From positions 2,108,001-2,172,000 of the forward strand of contig NZ_CP071795.1 in the NCBI RefSeq assembly GCF_017498485.1: a stretch of 64,000 nucleotides of DNA, read 5' to 3'. Below, in pieces: positions 18,791 through 28,085 of this stretch. The DNA comes from Polaribacter batillariae. GTDB lineage: Bacteria > Bacteroidota > Bacteroidia > Flavobacteriales > Flavobacteriaceae. Made by a program: the position numbers and the translations under genes. Position 1 is the first letter of the stretch; the number at the start of each line of letters is the position of its first letter. The notes beneath the pieces were generated by a model that was not told where the DNA came from, searched no databases, and worked only from the letters and a program-made list of their open reading frames with translations.

Positions 18791-18800
18791 AATAAAAATT

Positions 18801-19187
18801 ATGAAAAATAGAGTTACAGGAATTGGCGGATTATTTTTTAAGTCTAAAAACCCGAAAGCATCTAAAGATTGGTATCAAAAACATTTAGGTTTCAATACAG
18901 ACGATTATGGAGCTACTTTTTGGTGGAAAGACGCAAAAGGAAAAGACGCTTCTACACAATGGAGTCCGTTTGCAAAAGACACCCGCTATTTCGAGCCTTC
19001 AAAAAAAGACTTTATGTTTAATTATCGTGTTGAAAATTTAGTTAAATTACTGGCCGAACTAAAAAAAGAAGGGGTTACCATTGTCGGAGAAATGGAAACC
19101 TACGATTATGGCAAATTCGGTTGGATTTTAGATAATGAAGGAAATAAAATAGAACTTTGGGAACCTATAGATAAAGCTTTTAAATAA
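18801..19187 (+). CDS. VOC-family (glyoxalase/bleomycin-resistance-like) protein
   Basis: The 128 residues form a single vicinal-oxygen-chelate unit: NRVTGIGGLFFKSKNPKASKDWYQKHLGF, then FWWKDAKGKDASTQWSPF and a C-terminal EMETYDYGKFGWILDNEGNKIELWEP with the usual metal-ligand Glu. The substrate is unknown. The family includes glyoxalases, dioxygenases and binding proteins. It is followed after 26 bp by the LEA-like gene, so the small genes at 18801-20062 may form one transcript. Confidence 0.88.
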   Translation: MKNRVTGIGGLFFKSKNPKASKDWYQKHLGFNTDDYGATFWWKDAKGKDASTQWSPFAKDTRYFEPSKKDFMFNYRVENLVKLLAELKKEGVTIVGEMETYDYGKFGWILDNEGNKIELWEPIDKAFK

Positions 19188-19213
19188 TATAAACAAATAT
19201 AAATCAATTAATT

Positions 19214-19651
19214 ATGTCTAAAAAAGAAGATAAATTACCGCCAAAAGAAATTAAAAAAACGGTTACAGAAGAATCTAAAGATGCCTTAGATAATTTCAAA
19301 GAAAAAGCAAATGAAATAAAAGATGTCGCTGCCGAAAAAGCCGCTGAATTTAAAGAAGATGCCAGCAAAGCTTTTGAGACAGCTAAAGAAAAAATAAACG
19401 AGACTTTTTCTGATGAAAATATGGATAAAATAAAAGAAAAACTAAGTTCATATTCTGATGAGGCCAAAGAAAAAGTAAGTGAATTTGCAGAAGATGCAGA
19501 AGAAATGTACGAAGATGTAAAAGAAAAAGCTACTGAATTTGCGAGTGAAGCCGCAGAAAATTTGGCTGATTTGGCAGAAGATGCAAAAGAAGAAATTGAT
19601 GAAGCAACTAAAAAAACAAAAAACTTTTTTCAACGTTTATTCGGAAAATAA
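19214..19651 (+). CDS. LEA/YtxH-like amphipathic helical protein
   Basis: The 145 residues are almost wholly Ala/Lys/Glu/Asp in heptad- or 11-mer-like repeats (KEKANEIKDVAAEKAAEFKE, DVKEKATEFASEAAENLADL), ending KNFFQRLFGK. There is no signal peptide or membrane segment. Such composition is typical of LEA-like or apolipoprotein-like stress proteins that fold on membranes or during drying. Function is inferred from composition only, and low complexity makes homology calls unreliable. Confidence 0.75.
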   Translation: MSKKEDKLPPKEIKKTVTEESKDALDNFKEKANEIKDVAAEKAAEFKEDASKAFETAKEKINETFSDENMDKIKEKLSSYSDEAKEKVSEFAEDAEEMYEDVKEKATEFASEAAENLADLAEDAKEEIDEATKKTKNFFQRLFGK

Positions 19652-19663
19652 AAACAACTTCGC

Positions 19664-20062
19664 ATGAACTTTTTATCAAAATACCCTGCAGAAGTATTAA
19701 TTCTCTTTTTTTTAATCATCACTTTTGTTCAATCTGGAATAGACAAACTTTTAGATTGGAAAGGAAACGTCGCTTTTATTACAGATCATTTTAAAAATTC
19801 TCCATTAAAAAATAATGTTCCTTTTTTATTAGCCATTATTTTAATAATTGAAATGGTTGCTGGAGCTTTAATGATTATTGGAGTGTACCAATTATATACT
19901 TCAGAAGCAAAAGAAGTTGCTTTATTCGGCATTGAGCTCTCTGCAATTACTTTACTTTTTTTATTAATAGGCCAACGTTTGGCAAAAGATTATGCAGGAG
20001 CAATGTCGTTAGCGGTCTATTTTATCATCTCTACTTTTGGTGTTTTTCTATTAAATAACTAA
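19664..20062 (+). CDS. DoxX-like membrane protein
   Basis: This 132-residue protein has four hydrophobic segments (VLILFFLIITFVQSGIDKLLDW; VPFLLAIILIIEMVAGALMIIGVY; LFGIELSAITLLFLLIG; AMSLAVYFIISTFGVFLL). QSGIDKLLDWKGN near the first helix and the overall spacing fit the DoxX/DoxD-like family of inner-membrane proteins, some tied to redox stress. It begins 12 bp after the LEA-like gene and is followed by a strong terminator. Confidence 0.8.
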   Translation: MNFLSKYPAEVLILFFLIITFVQSGIDKLLDWKGNVAFITDHFKNSPLKNNVPFLLAIILIIEMVAGALMIIGVYQLYTSEAKEVALFGIELSAITLLFLLIGQRLAKDYAGAMSLAVYFIISTFGVFLLNN

Positions 20063-20107
20063 AAGTAATAATTTAAAAAAATTAATAAATAAAATTTATT
20101 AAAAAAA

Positions 20108-20138
20108 CCTCTTAAAACATGCGTTTTAAGAGGTTTTT
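20108..20138 (+). terminator. Strong rho-independent terminator, probably bidirectional
   Basis: CCTCTTAAAAC (20108-20118) pairs perfectly with GTTTTAAGAGG (20123-20133), followed by T5. A run of A precedes the stem, so it also works on the other strand. It closes the 18801-20062 gene group. Confidence 0.9.
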
Positions 20139-20206
20139 ACATTTTATGACGGTAGTTTATATATTTTAAACTCGAAGTGTTAAATTAGGTGTATTAAAAT
20201 CGTTTT

Positions 20207-21064
20207 TTAGAAGTTTTTAATTACATATATAAACGAAGAATACTCAGAAGTCTTTATCGCATTAAAATTTGATAGAAAACCTCTGTACAATGCTTTTAGT
20301 GGTTTTATTTTACCAGATTTATATTTCTCGCTTAATAAAGAAACATAATACGCATCGAACTTCATAGGTAAAGTATCATCTACCATCATATCTACTTCAG
20401 AAAATAATTTGTGAATAGATTTTTGTGAGAAATGCCAAAGATGTCTTGGCACATCATAAGCTGCCCAATATTCTTTATAAAAAATTGCATCGCAACTTTT
20501 ATAATTTGGAACCGCAACTATAATTCTACCTTCGGGTTTTAATAATTTTTTTAAGGTTTTAAGGGTGCCTTTTAAATCTTGTACATGTTCTAAAACATGC
20601 CAAAGTGTAATAACATCAAATTTTCGATTTGTAATTTCTAATAAATTTTCTTTTAATTGAATGCCTTTTTTTGCTGCAATATTTCTGGCATTTAAATTGG
20701 GTTCAACCCCTAATACTTTCCAGTTATCGTTTTTACAAACTTTTAAAAAATCTCCTGTTCCTGCTCCAATATCTAAAACCAATTTAGATTCGGTTTCGAA
20801 AGAATTTAACAAAGAAAGTTTACGTTTTAAAGTGTAACTTTTTACAAGTTGATATACTTTATCAAGCAAAGACTTTTTACTATCTGTGTGAGAAATATAA
20901 GCTTCACTTTTATAATAATCTTCTAAATTTTCTGGAACAGGAAATGTTACTAACATTTCATATATTTCATTTTTTAGTATTTGAAAAGTTTCATTTGAAA
21001 CCGTAAAATCTTTACAATTTAAGTGGGGAATTAAATTTGTATAGAGTTCTTTTTCATTCTCCAT
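20207..21064 (-). CDS. Class I SAM-dependent methyltransferase
   Basis: The SAM-binding motif LVLDIGAGTGDFLKVCKN and post-motif FDVITLWHVLEHVQDLKGTLKTLKKLLKPEGRIIVAVPNY define a Methyltransf_11/23-type enzyme. The segment YWAAYDVPRHLWHFS is typical of methyltransferases acting near cell-surface glycan or quinone-like substrates, but the target is open. I choose the ATG at 21064 (MENEKELYTNL). The frame extends to 21100, but those extra codons come from a 16-bp palindrome that looks like a parS-type site. The gene follows mnmG on the same strand. Confidence 0.88.
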   Translation of the reverse strand: MENEKELYTNLIPHLNCKDFTVSNETFQILKNEIYEMLVTFPVPENLEDYYKSEAYISHTDSKKSLLDKVYQLVKSYTLKRKLSLLNSFETESKLVLDIGAGTGDFLKVCKNDNWKVLGVEPNLNARNIAAKKGIQLKENLLEITNRKFDVITLWHVLEHVQDLKGTLKTLKKLLKPEGRIIVAVPNYKSCDAIFYKEYWAAYDVPRHLWHFSQKSIHKLFSEVDMMVDDTLPMKFDAYYVSLLSEKYKSGKIKPLKALYRGFLSNFNAIKTSEYSSFIYVIKNF

Positions 21065-21083
21065 ATTCTTTAATTTTTTATAT

Positions 21084-21099
21084 TGTTCCACGAGGAACA
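21084..21099. promoter_or_regulatory. parS-like palindrome (degenerate)
   Basis: TGTTCCACGAGGAACA is a near-perfect palindrome. It resembles the ParB target TGTTTCACGTGAAACA but differs at the centre (CGAG for CGTG). It lies between the methyltransferase start and mnmG stop, within 5 kb of two better matches. Confidence 0.5.
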
Positions 21100-21119
21100 T
21101 TTTGCAATTTTAATATTTT

Positions 21120-22997
21120 CTACCTTCCCATATAAACCAAAAGTACAGAAATATCACTTGGTGAAACTCCGCTAATTCTGCTTGCCTGAGAGATGGATGT
21201 TGGTTGTATTTTTGTTAATTTTTCTCTTGCTTCATAAGATAGAGATTTTACTTTGCTGTAATTAAAAGAGGCCGGTATTACAACGTTCTCTAACCTGTTT
21301 AATTTATCGGCATTGTTTTTTTCTTTCGCTATATAACCAGCATATTTTAAATGGATTTCTGCTTGTTCTATAATTTCTCTATCCATATTATTTTCCTTTA
21401 AAAAGGCTTTTACTTTTTCGATATTATAAAACTCAGAAAATGCTAATTGAGGTCTTGACGCAATTTTATAAAGTTTCATAGACTGATTGATTAATGCTAA
21501 ATTTTTAGCTTCTAAAATCGGATTGATTTCTGATTCTGTTACACTTGTTTTTTGCAAAAAATCGATTAATAAATCTGTTTTTCTTTGTTTTTCTAACACA
21601 CGATCTAATCGTTCTTTGGATGCCAAACCAATTTCAAAACCACGTGGTGTTAATCTTAAATCGGCATTATCTTGTCTTAACAATGTACGATATTCTGCAC
21701 GAGAAGTAAACATTCTATAAGGTTCTTCTGTACCTTTTGTAATTAAATCGTCGATTAAAACTCCAATATAAGCTTCGCTTCTTTTTAAAATAAAAGGTGG
21801 TTTTTCTTGTGTTTTTAAAGCGGCATTTACACCTGCCATTAAACCTTGTGCAGCTGCTTCTTCGTAACCCGTTGTTCCATTTATTTGCCCTGCAAAAAAT
21901 AAATTTTTAACCAGTTTTGTTTCTAAAGAATGTGTTAATTGTGTGGGTTGAAAAAAGTCGTATTCTATGGCATAGCCGTATCTAAAAAACTTTACATTTT
22001 CAAAACCTTCTATAGAACGAATTGCTTTGTCTTGTATGTCTTCTGGAAGCGATGTTGAAAATCCGTTTACATACATTTCACAGGTTGTCCAACCTTCTGG
22101 TTCTACAAAAATTTGATGCCTTTCTTTGGTTGCAAAGCGATCGATTTTATCTTCAATAGAAGGGCAATATCTTGGTCCTGTAGATTGTATTCTACCATTA
22201 AACATTGGCGAACGTTCGAAACCTTCTCTTAAAGCATCGTGTACTTTTAAATTGGTATAAGTTAACCAACAAGAACGTTGTTTGGTTAATGCTTTTGACG
22301 TTGGTAAATAAGAAAATTTTTCTGTGATTTCATCTCCTGGTTGTTCTATCATTTTAGAATAATCTAAAGATCGACCATCTACTCTTGGAGGAGTTCCTGT
22401 TTTCATTCTACCCGCATCGAAACCTTTTTTAATCAAGTCTTCTGTAATTCCGGTTGAAGCTCCTTCACCTGCTCTACCTCCACCAAAACTTTTATCTCCA
22501 ATATGTATTAATCCGTTTAAAAAAGTTCCTGCTGTTATAATTACAGTCTTTGCTTTTATCTCTAATCCTAAAGCTGTTTTTACACCAATAATTGTATCAT
22601 CATTAAACAACAACCCGTTAACTGAATCTTGATAAAAGTCTAAATTTTTGGTTTGTTCTAGCATGGTTCTCCAGCATTCTGCAAACAGCATTCTATCTGA
22701 TTGTGCTCTTGGACTCCACATTGCAGGACCTTTCGACTTGTTTAACATTTTAAACTGTATGGCCGTTTTATCGGTTACAATTCCACTATAACCACCCAAA
22801 GCATCTATTTCTCTTACGATTTGTCCTTTGGCAATTCCGCCCATTGCTGGGTTACAACTCATTTGCGCAATGTTTTGTAAATTCATTGTAATTAATAAAG
22901 TATGTGCACCCATATTTGCACTTGCTGCTGCGGCTTCACTACCTGCGTGACCACCACCAACTACTATAACATCGTAATTTGTTGTAAATAAACTCAT
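21120..22997 (-). CDS. mnmG: tRNA uridine-5-carboxymethylaminomethyl(34) synthesis enzyme MnmG (GidA)
   Basis: MnmG with MnmE modifies the wobble uridine of several tRNAs using FAD, NADH and methylene-THF. The 625-residue length is standard. Diagnostic blocks are VIVVGGGHAGSEAAAASANMG (FAD site), MSCNPAMGGIAKGQIVREIDALGG, GTPPRVDGRSLDYS, FFAGQINGTTGYEEAAAQGLMAG and the C-terminal ISQASRISGVSPSDISVLLVYMGR. A parS-like site lies about 10 bp before its start. In many bacteria this gene sits near the replication origin. Confidence 0.98.
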   Translation of the reverse strand: MSLFTTNYDVIVVGGGHAGSEAAAASANMGAHTLLITMNLQNIAQMSCNPAMGGIAKGQIVREIDALGGYSGIVTDKTAIQFKMLNKSKGPAMWSPRAQSDRMLFAECWRTMLEQTKNLDFYQDSVNGLLFNDDTIIGVKTALGLEIKAKTVIITAGTFLNGLIHIGDKSFGGGRAGEGASTGITEDLIKKGFDAGRMKTGTPPRVDGRSLDYSKMIEQPGDEITEKFSYLPTSKALTKQRSCWLTYTNLKVHDALREGFERSPMFNGRIQSTGPRYCPSIEDKIDRFATKERHQIFVEPEGWTTCEMYVNGFSTSLPEDIQDKAIRSIEGFENVKFFRYGYAIEYDFFQPTQLTHSLETKLVKNLFFAGQINGTTGYEEAAAQGLMAGVNAALKTQEKPPFILKRSEAYIGVLIDDLITKGTEEPYRMFTSRAEYRTLLRQDNADLRLTPRGFEIGLASKERLDRVLEKQRKTDLLIDFLQKTSVTESEINPILEAKNLALINQSMKLYKIASRPQLAFSEFYNIEKVKAFLKENNMDREIIEQAEIHLKYAGYIAKEKNNADKLNRLENVVIPASFNYSKVKSLSYEAREKLTKIQPTSISQASRISGVSPSDISVLLVYMGR

Positions 22998-23006
22998 ATA
23001 TATTAC

Positions 23007-23022
23007 TGTTCCACGTGAAACT
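23007..23022. promoter_or_regulatory. parS-like ParB binding site
   Basis: TGTTCCACGTGAAACT matches the widely conserved ParB target TGTTTCACGTGAAACA at 14 of 16 positions, with the CACGTG core intact. It lies directly upstream of the mnmG start. Confidence 0.65.
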
Positions 23023-23043
23023 ATAATTTTAAATAACTGATTT

Positions 23044-23457
23044 TTAAATACTTAAGAGTGATAAAGCGTTGTTTTCTTGATTTCTCATCTCTTTTTTTTC
23101 GTTTTCTGTTTTATCTTTAAAACCAAGATAATGTAAAATACCATGTATTATTACTCTATGCAATTCTTCTTCAAAAGAAACCTTAAAATCGTTGGCATTA
23201 TCTGCTACTCTTTCTATAGAAATAAAAATATCTCCGTTGATTAATTTACCTAAAGAATTATCGAAACTAATAATATCGGTTAAGGTATCGTGTTGTAAAA
23301 ATTCGACATTTAGTTTGTGTAAATAAGCATCATCACAAAAAATATAATTGATTTCGCCTACTTTACAATTATGTTTTTCGATTGTATTTACTATCCAATT
23401 TTCTAACGCTTTTTCGTTGAGAATTTCAAAATCAGTTTCGTAATTAAACGTTATCAT
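23044..23457 (-). CDS. ybeY: Endoribonuclease YbeY (rRNA maturation)
   Basis: YbeY is a metal-dependent RNase needed for 16S rRNA 3'-end maturation and ribosome quality control. The 137-residue length and the zinc motif RVIIHGILHYLGFKDKT identify it; Bacteroidetes commonly show FKDKT or YKDKT where Proteobacteria have the third His. LTDIISFDNSLGKLINGDIFISIERV is the other conserved block. It overlaps the end of the DUF4175 gene by four bases and lies upstream of mnmG on the same strand, so the three may be cotranscribed. Confidence 0.95.
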   Translation of the reverse strand: MITFNYETDFEILNEKALENWIVNTIEKHNCKVGEINYIFCDDAYLHKLNVEFLQHDTLTDIISFDNSLGKLINGDIFISIERVADNANDFKVSFEEELHRVIIHGILHYLGFKDKTENEKKEMRNQENNALSLLSI

Positions 23458-26400
23458 TTCTCTTTTTTCTTAGGTTCAGAAAAATATTCTCGAACCCTAA
23501 TTTTATAATTTTCCTGCAAAGGTAACGATTGTCTGTTTAATATCTCTATTTGATTGTAAAACTGCTTTTTAAATTGAAGTATTTTGGCTTTGTTTCTTTC
23601 ACTTTCTTTAAAATTTGAGGTAGATTTTCGTTTCTTGTCTTCTCCTTGCTCTAAAGCAGCAGTATCTAATTTTAACAACTCGTAATTTAATCGCTGCATT
23701 CTTTGGAGTGTTCCTGCATTAAAGCCTTTTTCTAAAATTTCATTTTCTAATTGTTCCATGGTTTTTAATGCTTTTTTAGCAGCAGTATTTCCATTAGGAT
23801 TTTCGTTTTCGCTTTGTTTAATGGCATTTTGAAGTTCTTGCCTTAACAAAGATTGTTGTTTGTAAATTTCATATAACTCGCCATCTAAATCGTCACTTTC
23901 TCCATCTTCTTCTCCTCTTTTTCCATTTTCTACAGGCTTACCATTTTTCCCATTTTCTTTTCCCCCTTTACCTTTTCCATTTTTGCCATCTTCTCCTTTA
24001 TCTCCAGATTTTCCGCTCTCACCTGGTTTCTTCCCTTCTTTACCATCTTTTTGGCCTTCTCCAGGTTTCTCTCCAGGTTTTTGCCCTGGTTTTTCTCCTC
24101 CTTTTTTCATTCCTTGCTTCATCTTTTCAGACAATTCTCCTTGCTTTTTAATGATGTCTGGCAAACTAAAATCTCCTTTTTTTCCTTTGCCCATTTTCAT
24201 AGACATGGAGTTTTTCATACTGTTTAAAATATTACTCAAATAATCTGCAAGGTTGTTTGTAGATGTCATTACATAACGTTGGTTCGAAATTCCGTTATTG
24301 AATCTATTTTCAGAAAAATTCTCTAAAGATTGTTCTAAATTATAATGTGCAGTAGATAAATCGTCTTGAATTTTTGCAGATATTTTTGGCAAACGCATAG
24401 AAAGTACGTACAAACTATCGTCTATATATTCGAAATAAGTTCGAATGTCGTTTTGTTTTTTTAGATTTTTTCCATAATCTGGATGTTCTGTAGAAATCTC
24501 ATTAAACTTATTCATTAAATTTTCTTGCTGAAATGAAAACGTAACCAAATTTTCTAAAATTTTTCGCAAATCTTCCATGTTTTCTTCTATAGAATCTCCT
24601 TCCATTGCTTCCATCGCCTTTTGCATTTTGGCACTCATCTCTTTCATCTTTTTAGATGATTTTTTTGGCTTTTTTTAGTTTGATTTTTATCTTGTTTTTT
24701 AATATTTTCTTCTGAATTTTTTAACTCTTTATCTATGGCCTCTTTTTCATCTTCTACATCTGGCAACTCCATAGGTTCTTTTAACTTTTCGTTGTCTTTA
24801 GCCAATTCCTCTAACTCTTTTTTTAGTTCTTTAAATTCGTCATTAATTTTTTCTGGTCTTCTAAAGTGGCATCTTCTTTATTTGCTAAAGTTTCTTGTTT
24901 TTTTGCCAATTCTTCTAATTTATTGGCAATTTGCATGGTTTTTTGTTCGACGTAAAAACGCTTAGTAAGTTCTAACATGCGCTCTAAACTTCGCCTTTGT
25001 TGTTTGTTTTGTTGTGCTAATTCTTTGGCTTTTTTTACTAAATCTTCTTTATTTAATTTATCAGCCATTTTTTTAATTTCATCTAACAACTTTTGTTGCT
25101 TGTCTAATTTTTTAAGTTCTTCGATTCGTTTTTTGAGTTCTTCTTTCTTTTCTTGAAGATCTTTATTTTCTTCCTTTTTCTCGTCTAAATTTTCTTGCAA
25201 CTCATCAGTTTGACGTTGCATCATTTTTTTATAGTTTTCTTGACGTTTTATAAAGTTTTCTACTTTCTTTTTATCGTTCCAACTTAGCTTCTTTTTGTTT
25301 TGTAAAGCTTCTTTAATTTTATTCAGCTCCTTCTCTTGTTTTTCTTGTTTTTGAATGGAGTTTTCTAAACTATTAATGGTATTTCTTTGTTCTTGTAAGA
25401 TTTCTTGATCGATTTCTTGGGTAGTTTTTTGTCGATAATTAAAAACTTTACTCTTCGCTTTTTTATTTCCGTTTACGGCATCATTATCAAAAACTTGAAA
25501 GAATAATTCGTAATTGATGCCTGGTTTTAAATTTAATCCGTCAGGAAATTGATAAAAAAATGTTTGTATATTTTCTTTCGTAATTTGTAAATCGAACGTT
25601 TGTTGATTTTGAGGATTGTTAGCATCGTAATACACAATCTGCAATTTTTTTAAACCATAATCGTCTGAAATTTGACCTGCAAATTCTGCTGTTCCACGTG
25701 AAATACTGTCGATATTAGTTTGTACAGAAATCTCTGGAACTTCATCTTTAATAATACCAACAGAAAACTGCAAATTTTCATAATCTTTTAAGTTTTCATT
25801 GGAAGATGTTATTTGGTAGTTGAGTGAATTTCTGATGTATTTCGAAAATTCAAAATTAGAATTCGAAATATTTTTGAATAAATTTCTTTTTTCATTGTTA
25901 ATAAACGCGACAGAATCCGTTTGAGAAGCTTCTACTTTCCATGTAATTCTGGTGCCTTCTGGAACAATAATATTTCCTGTGTTTTGGATGGTTTCGTTTC
26001 GTTTGCCCACATACCTTGGATAATTCAATTGCAAAGCAATATTGTTGATTGTTGGTGTATTTATAATTTCAATATTAAAATCTTGCGATTGCACACCATT
26101 TGCTTCAACGAAAAAATGTATTGGTTTTTGAACATCAGAAAAGGTGTAAGAAAACATTCCATTTCCATTATTTTGAAGAAAATATTGCTGGTTATCGAAA
26201 ATAATTTTTGCTTCAGATGGCAATACAGTTCCTGTTGTATTTACGATAATTGTAATTGGTTTGCCTTGAATAACTTGCAAGTTTTCATTTTGTAAAGAAA
26301 AAGAAAATGGTGCTGGAGGATTGTATGCTTTTCTGTGGTTTACAACACGATCTAAACTTTGTGTAAAAATTCCGTTATTACCTGATATTAAAGTAATTAA

Positions 26401-26889
26401 CCAAATTAAAACAGGTACAATTGCATATTTTAAATACTTGGTATTTTTCTTAAAATCGACTGCTTTTACAAACGGAATGGGTTGTAATTCTTTTGATTTT
26501 TGATGGATGCTCGCTACTAACAAATCAGACTGATGCGAATTTTCTTTCAGCTGTAAAACATTCAGTAATTTGTCGTTAACTTCTGGAAAATGCGCTCCAA
26601 TAATTTTTGAAGATTCTTCTAAAGTAATTCCTTTTCGGAAACCGAATAATTTAAATATAGGAATGGCAATAAATCTTATTAATAAAAAAACTTCAACACC
26701 TATAAACAGCCAAAAAAGTATGGTTCTTGCTGTTGGTTTTAACCATAAAAAATACTCTAAAAACAAGGTAAATAATAGGTATAGGAATCCTAAAGAAAGA
26801 AATAAGATGGTTCCTTTTATTAGTTCATTTACGTAGAATTTTCTCGTAAATAAATGTAGTTTTTGTGCTATAATTTCAAATCCGCTCAT
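23454..26889 (-). pseudogene. DUF4175-family membrane/coiled-coil protein, interrupted by two single-base frameshifts
   Basis: The N-terminal part (23454-26889 read on the minus strand from 26889) starts MSGFEIIAQKLHLFTRKFYV. It has two membrane segments within the first 90 residues, then Ig-like beta regions (PEISVQTNIDSISRGTAEFAG) and a Lys/Glu-rich coiled coil. Its frame breaks near 24847-24852, where adding one A (minus strand) continues into INDEFKELKKELEELAKDNE. A second break at the A7 run 24660-24666 is likewise healed by one A, giving SQKKSSKKMKEMSAKMQ and the 397-residue Gly/Lys-rich C-terminal part. Together they would encode roughly 1150 residues, the size of flavobacterial DUF4175 proteins. 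Both losses are in homopolymers, so assembly error is as likely as real decay. Confidence 0.85.
25690..25705. promoter_or_regulatory. parS-like ParB binding site inside the DUF4175 gene
   Basis: TGTTCCACGTGAAATA shares the 14-base core TGTTCCACGTGAAA with the site at 23007 and matches the general parS consensus at 14 of 16 positions. Many true parS sites lie within coding sequence, as this one does. Confidence 0.6.
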
Positions 26890-27000
26890 AATTAACTAAT
26901 AAAAATACTATTTTTGAAAGGATTCGCAATAAAATAATTTGTTAAATGAATTTGTAAGTATTTAAAATGAATGCCTACTAAGCCCAAATAAAATACAAAT

Positions 27001-27843
27001 ATGAAAAATATAACAACCCTTTTAGCATTACTTTTAACAACAATAACTCTTGCACAAAGCCCTTGGACAAAGGAAAAAGGTAAATTTTACACACAAATAT
27101 CTTTTACAACAATACCTAATTACGACACTTTATTTGGTGACCCAGATTATAGTACTTTTGGAACTTATTCAGACAATACAGTGCAGTTTTTTGGCGAATA
27201 TGGTTTGTCTGATAAAACCAGTTTGCTGGTAAATCTTCCATTAAAAATAATAACTATTAAAGATTTTGAAAACCCAGCAATAGACTGTGTTGGCGATTGT
27301 TCCGAAAATTTTAATACAACTGCTTTAGGAAATATAGAAATTGGTTTAAAACACAATTTTTATAAAAAAGATTGGATTTTATCTGGCCAATTTTCTATAG
27401 AAGCAAACACCAATTCTTACGATGCCAATTCTGGTATAAGAACAGGCTACAACGCATGGACTTTTACGCCTTTATTTTTAGTAGGAAGAGGTTTTGGAAA
27501 AACCTATGTACAAGGTTTTATTGGCGGAAATATTAGAACAAATAATTATAGTTCTAATTTTAAAATTGGTGCTGAAGTAGGTAGAAAAATTACAAAAAAC
27601 ATTTGGTTAATTGGTTACCTAGATATTTTTAAATCTTTAAAAAATGGCGATGTTGTTTTACCTACAGCTAACACAATTACTGGTCTCTACGTAAATGATC
27701 AAGAATTTGGTGGTGTAGGTTTAAAAGCAATTGGAGAATTTACAGATAATTTTGGTGTTACTGCAGGTTTTGGCGGTGCTTTTTTTGCAAATAATTTACC
27801 AAAACAAGCCGCTATTACTTTTGGTTTGTATCATAAATTTTAG
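27001..27843 (+). CDS. Outer-membrane beta-barrel-like protein, paralogue 1
   Basis: A signal peptide (MKNITTLLALLLTTITLAQ) is followed by SPWTKEKGKFYTQISFTTIPNYDTLFGDPDY and then about ten short amphipathic beta-strands separated by Gly/Asn turns (FFGEYGLSDKTSLLVNLPLK, NIEIGLKHNFYKKDWILSGQFSIEAN, ENFGV-type end strands), ending in a C-terminal aromatic (YHKF). The end residue and strand pattern are typical of outer-membrane barrels of the transporter or MetA-pathway type. The substrate is unknown. It is clearly homologous along its length to the next gene. Confidence 0.75.
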   Translation: MKNITTLLALLLTTITLAQSPWTKEKGKFYTQISFTTIPNYDTLFGDPDYSTFGTYSDNTVQFFGEYGLSDKTSLLVNLPLKIITIKDFENPAIDCVGDCSENFNTTALGNIEIGLKHNFYKKDWILSGQFSIEANTNSYDANSGIRTGYNAWTFTPLFLVGRGFGKTYVQGFIGGNIRTNNYSSNFKIGAEVGRKITKNIWLIGYLDIFKSLKNGDVVLPTANTITGLYVNDQEFGGVGLKAIGEFTDNFGVTAGFGGAFFANNLPKQAAITFGLYHKF

Positions 27844-28027
27844 AATTTAAAAAAGTAGCCTCTTTTTATTTTGAAATAAAAAATGCTTATTCTCAAAACA
27901 AATGGCACTTATTTCAGCTGTAAAATTTATTCGAATTGACAGCATTTTATCTAAATCTTTTAAAATATTTAACAGGTATTTTAATATCGTAAATTTGTAT
28001 TTTCTATACGTTCTTTTTTTAAAAACG

Positions 28028-28035
28028 TACCTTTG
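28028..28035 (+). promoter_or_regulatory. TAnnTTTG-type promoter box
   Basis: TACCTTTG fits the Bacteroidetes -7 consensus, about 50 bases before the ATG at 28086. A second match, TAAATTTG, lies at 27990-27997. Neither has a clear -33 TTG at standard spacing. Confidence 0.4.
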
Positions 28036-28085
28036 ATTTCGTTAACGTATTATTAAAAATAAAACCCATCTATAAAAACAAAAAT

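Noticed and set aside
17179..18800. Possible CRISPR array from many short repeats
   Set aside because: The repeat periods (91-121 bp) have no unique spacers and repeats are palindromic halves of one family. No cas gene is in the window.
19448..19633. Antisense Phe-rich frame opposite the LEA-like gene
   Set aside because: It mirrors the Lys/Glu/Ala repeats of the coding strand and has no independent support.
21065..21100. Longer N terminus for the methyltransferase
   Set aside because: The extra codons are translated from a parS-like palindrome; the ATG at 21064 fits better.
24647..24822. A non-coding gap between two separate genes in the DUF4175 region
   Set aside because: A third frame across the gap encodes the missing coiled-coil piece, so it is one frameshifted gene.
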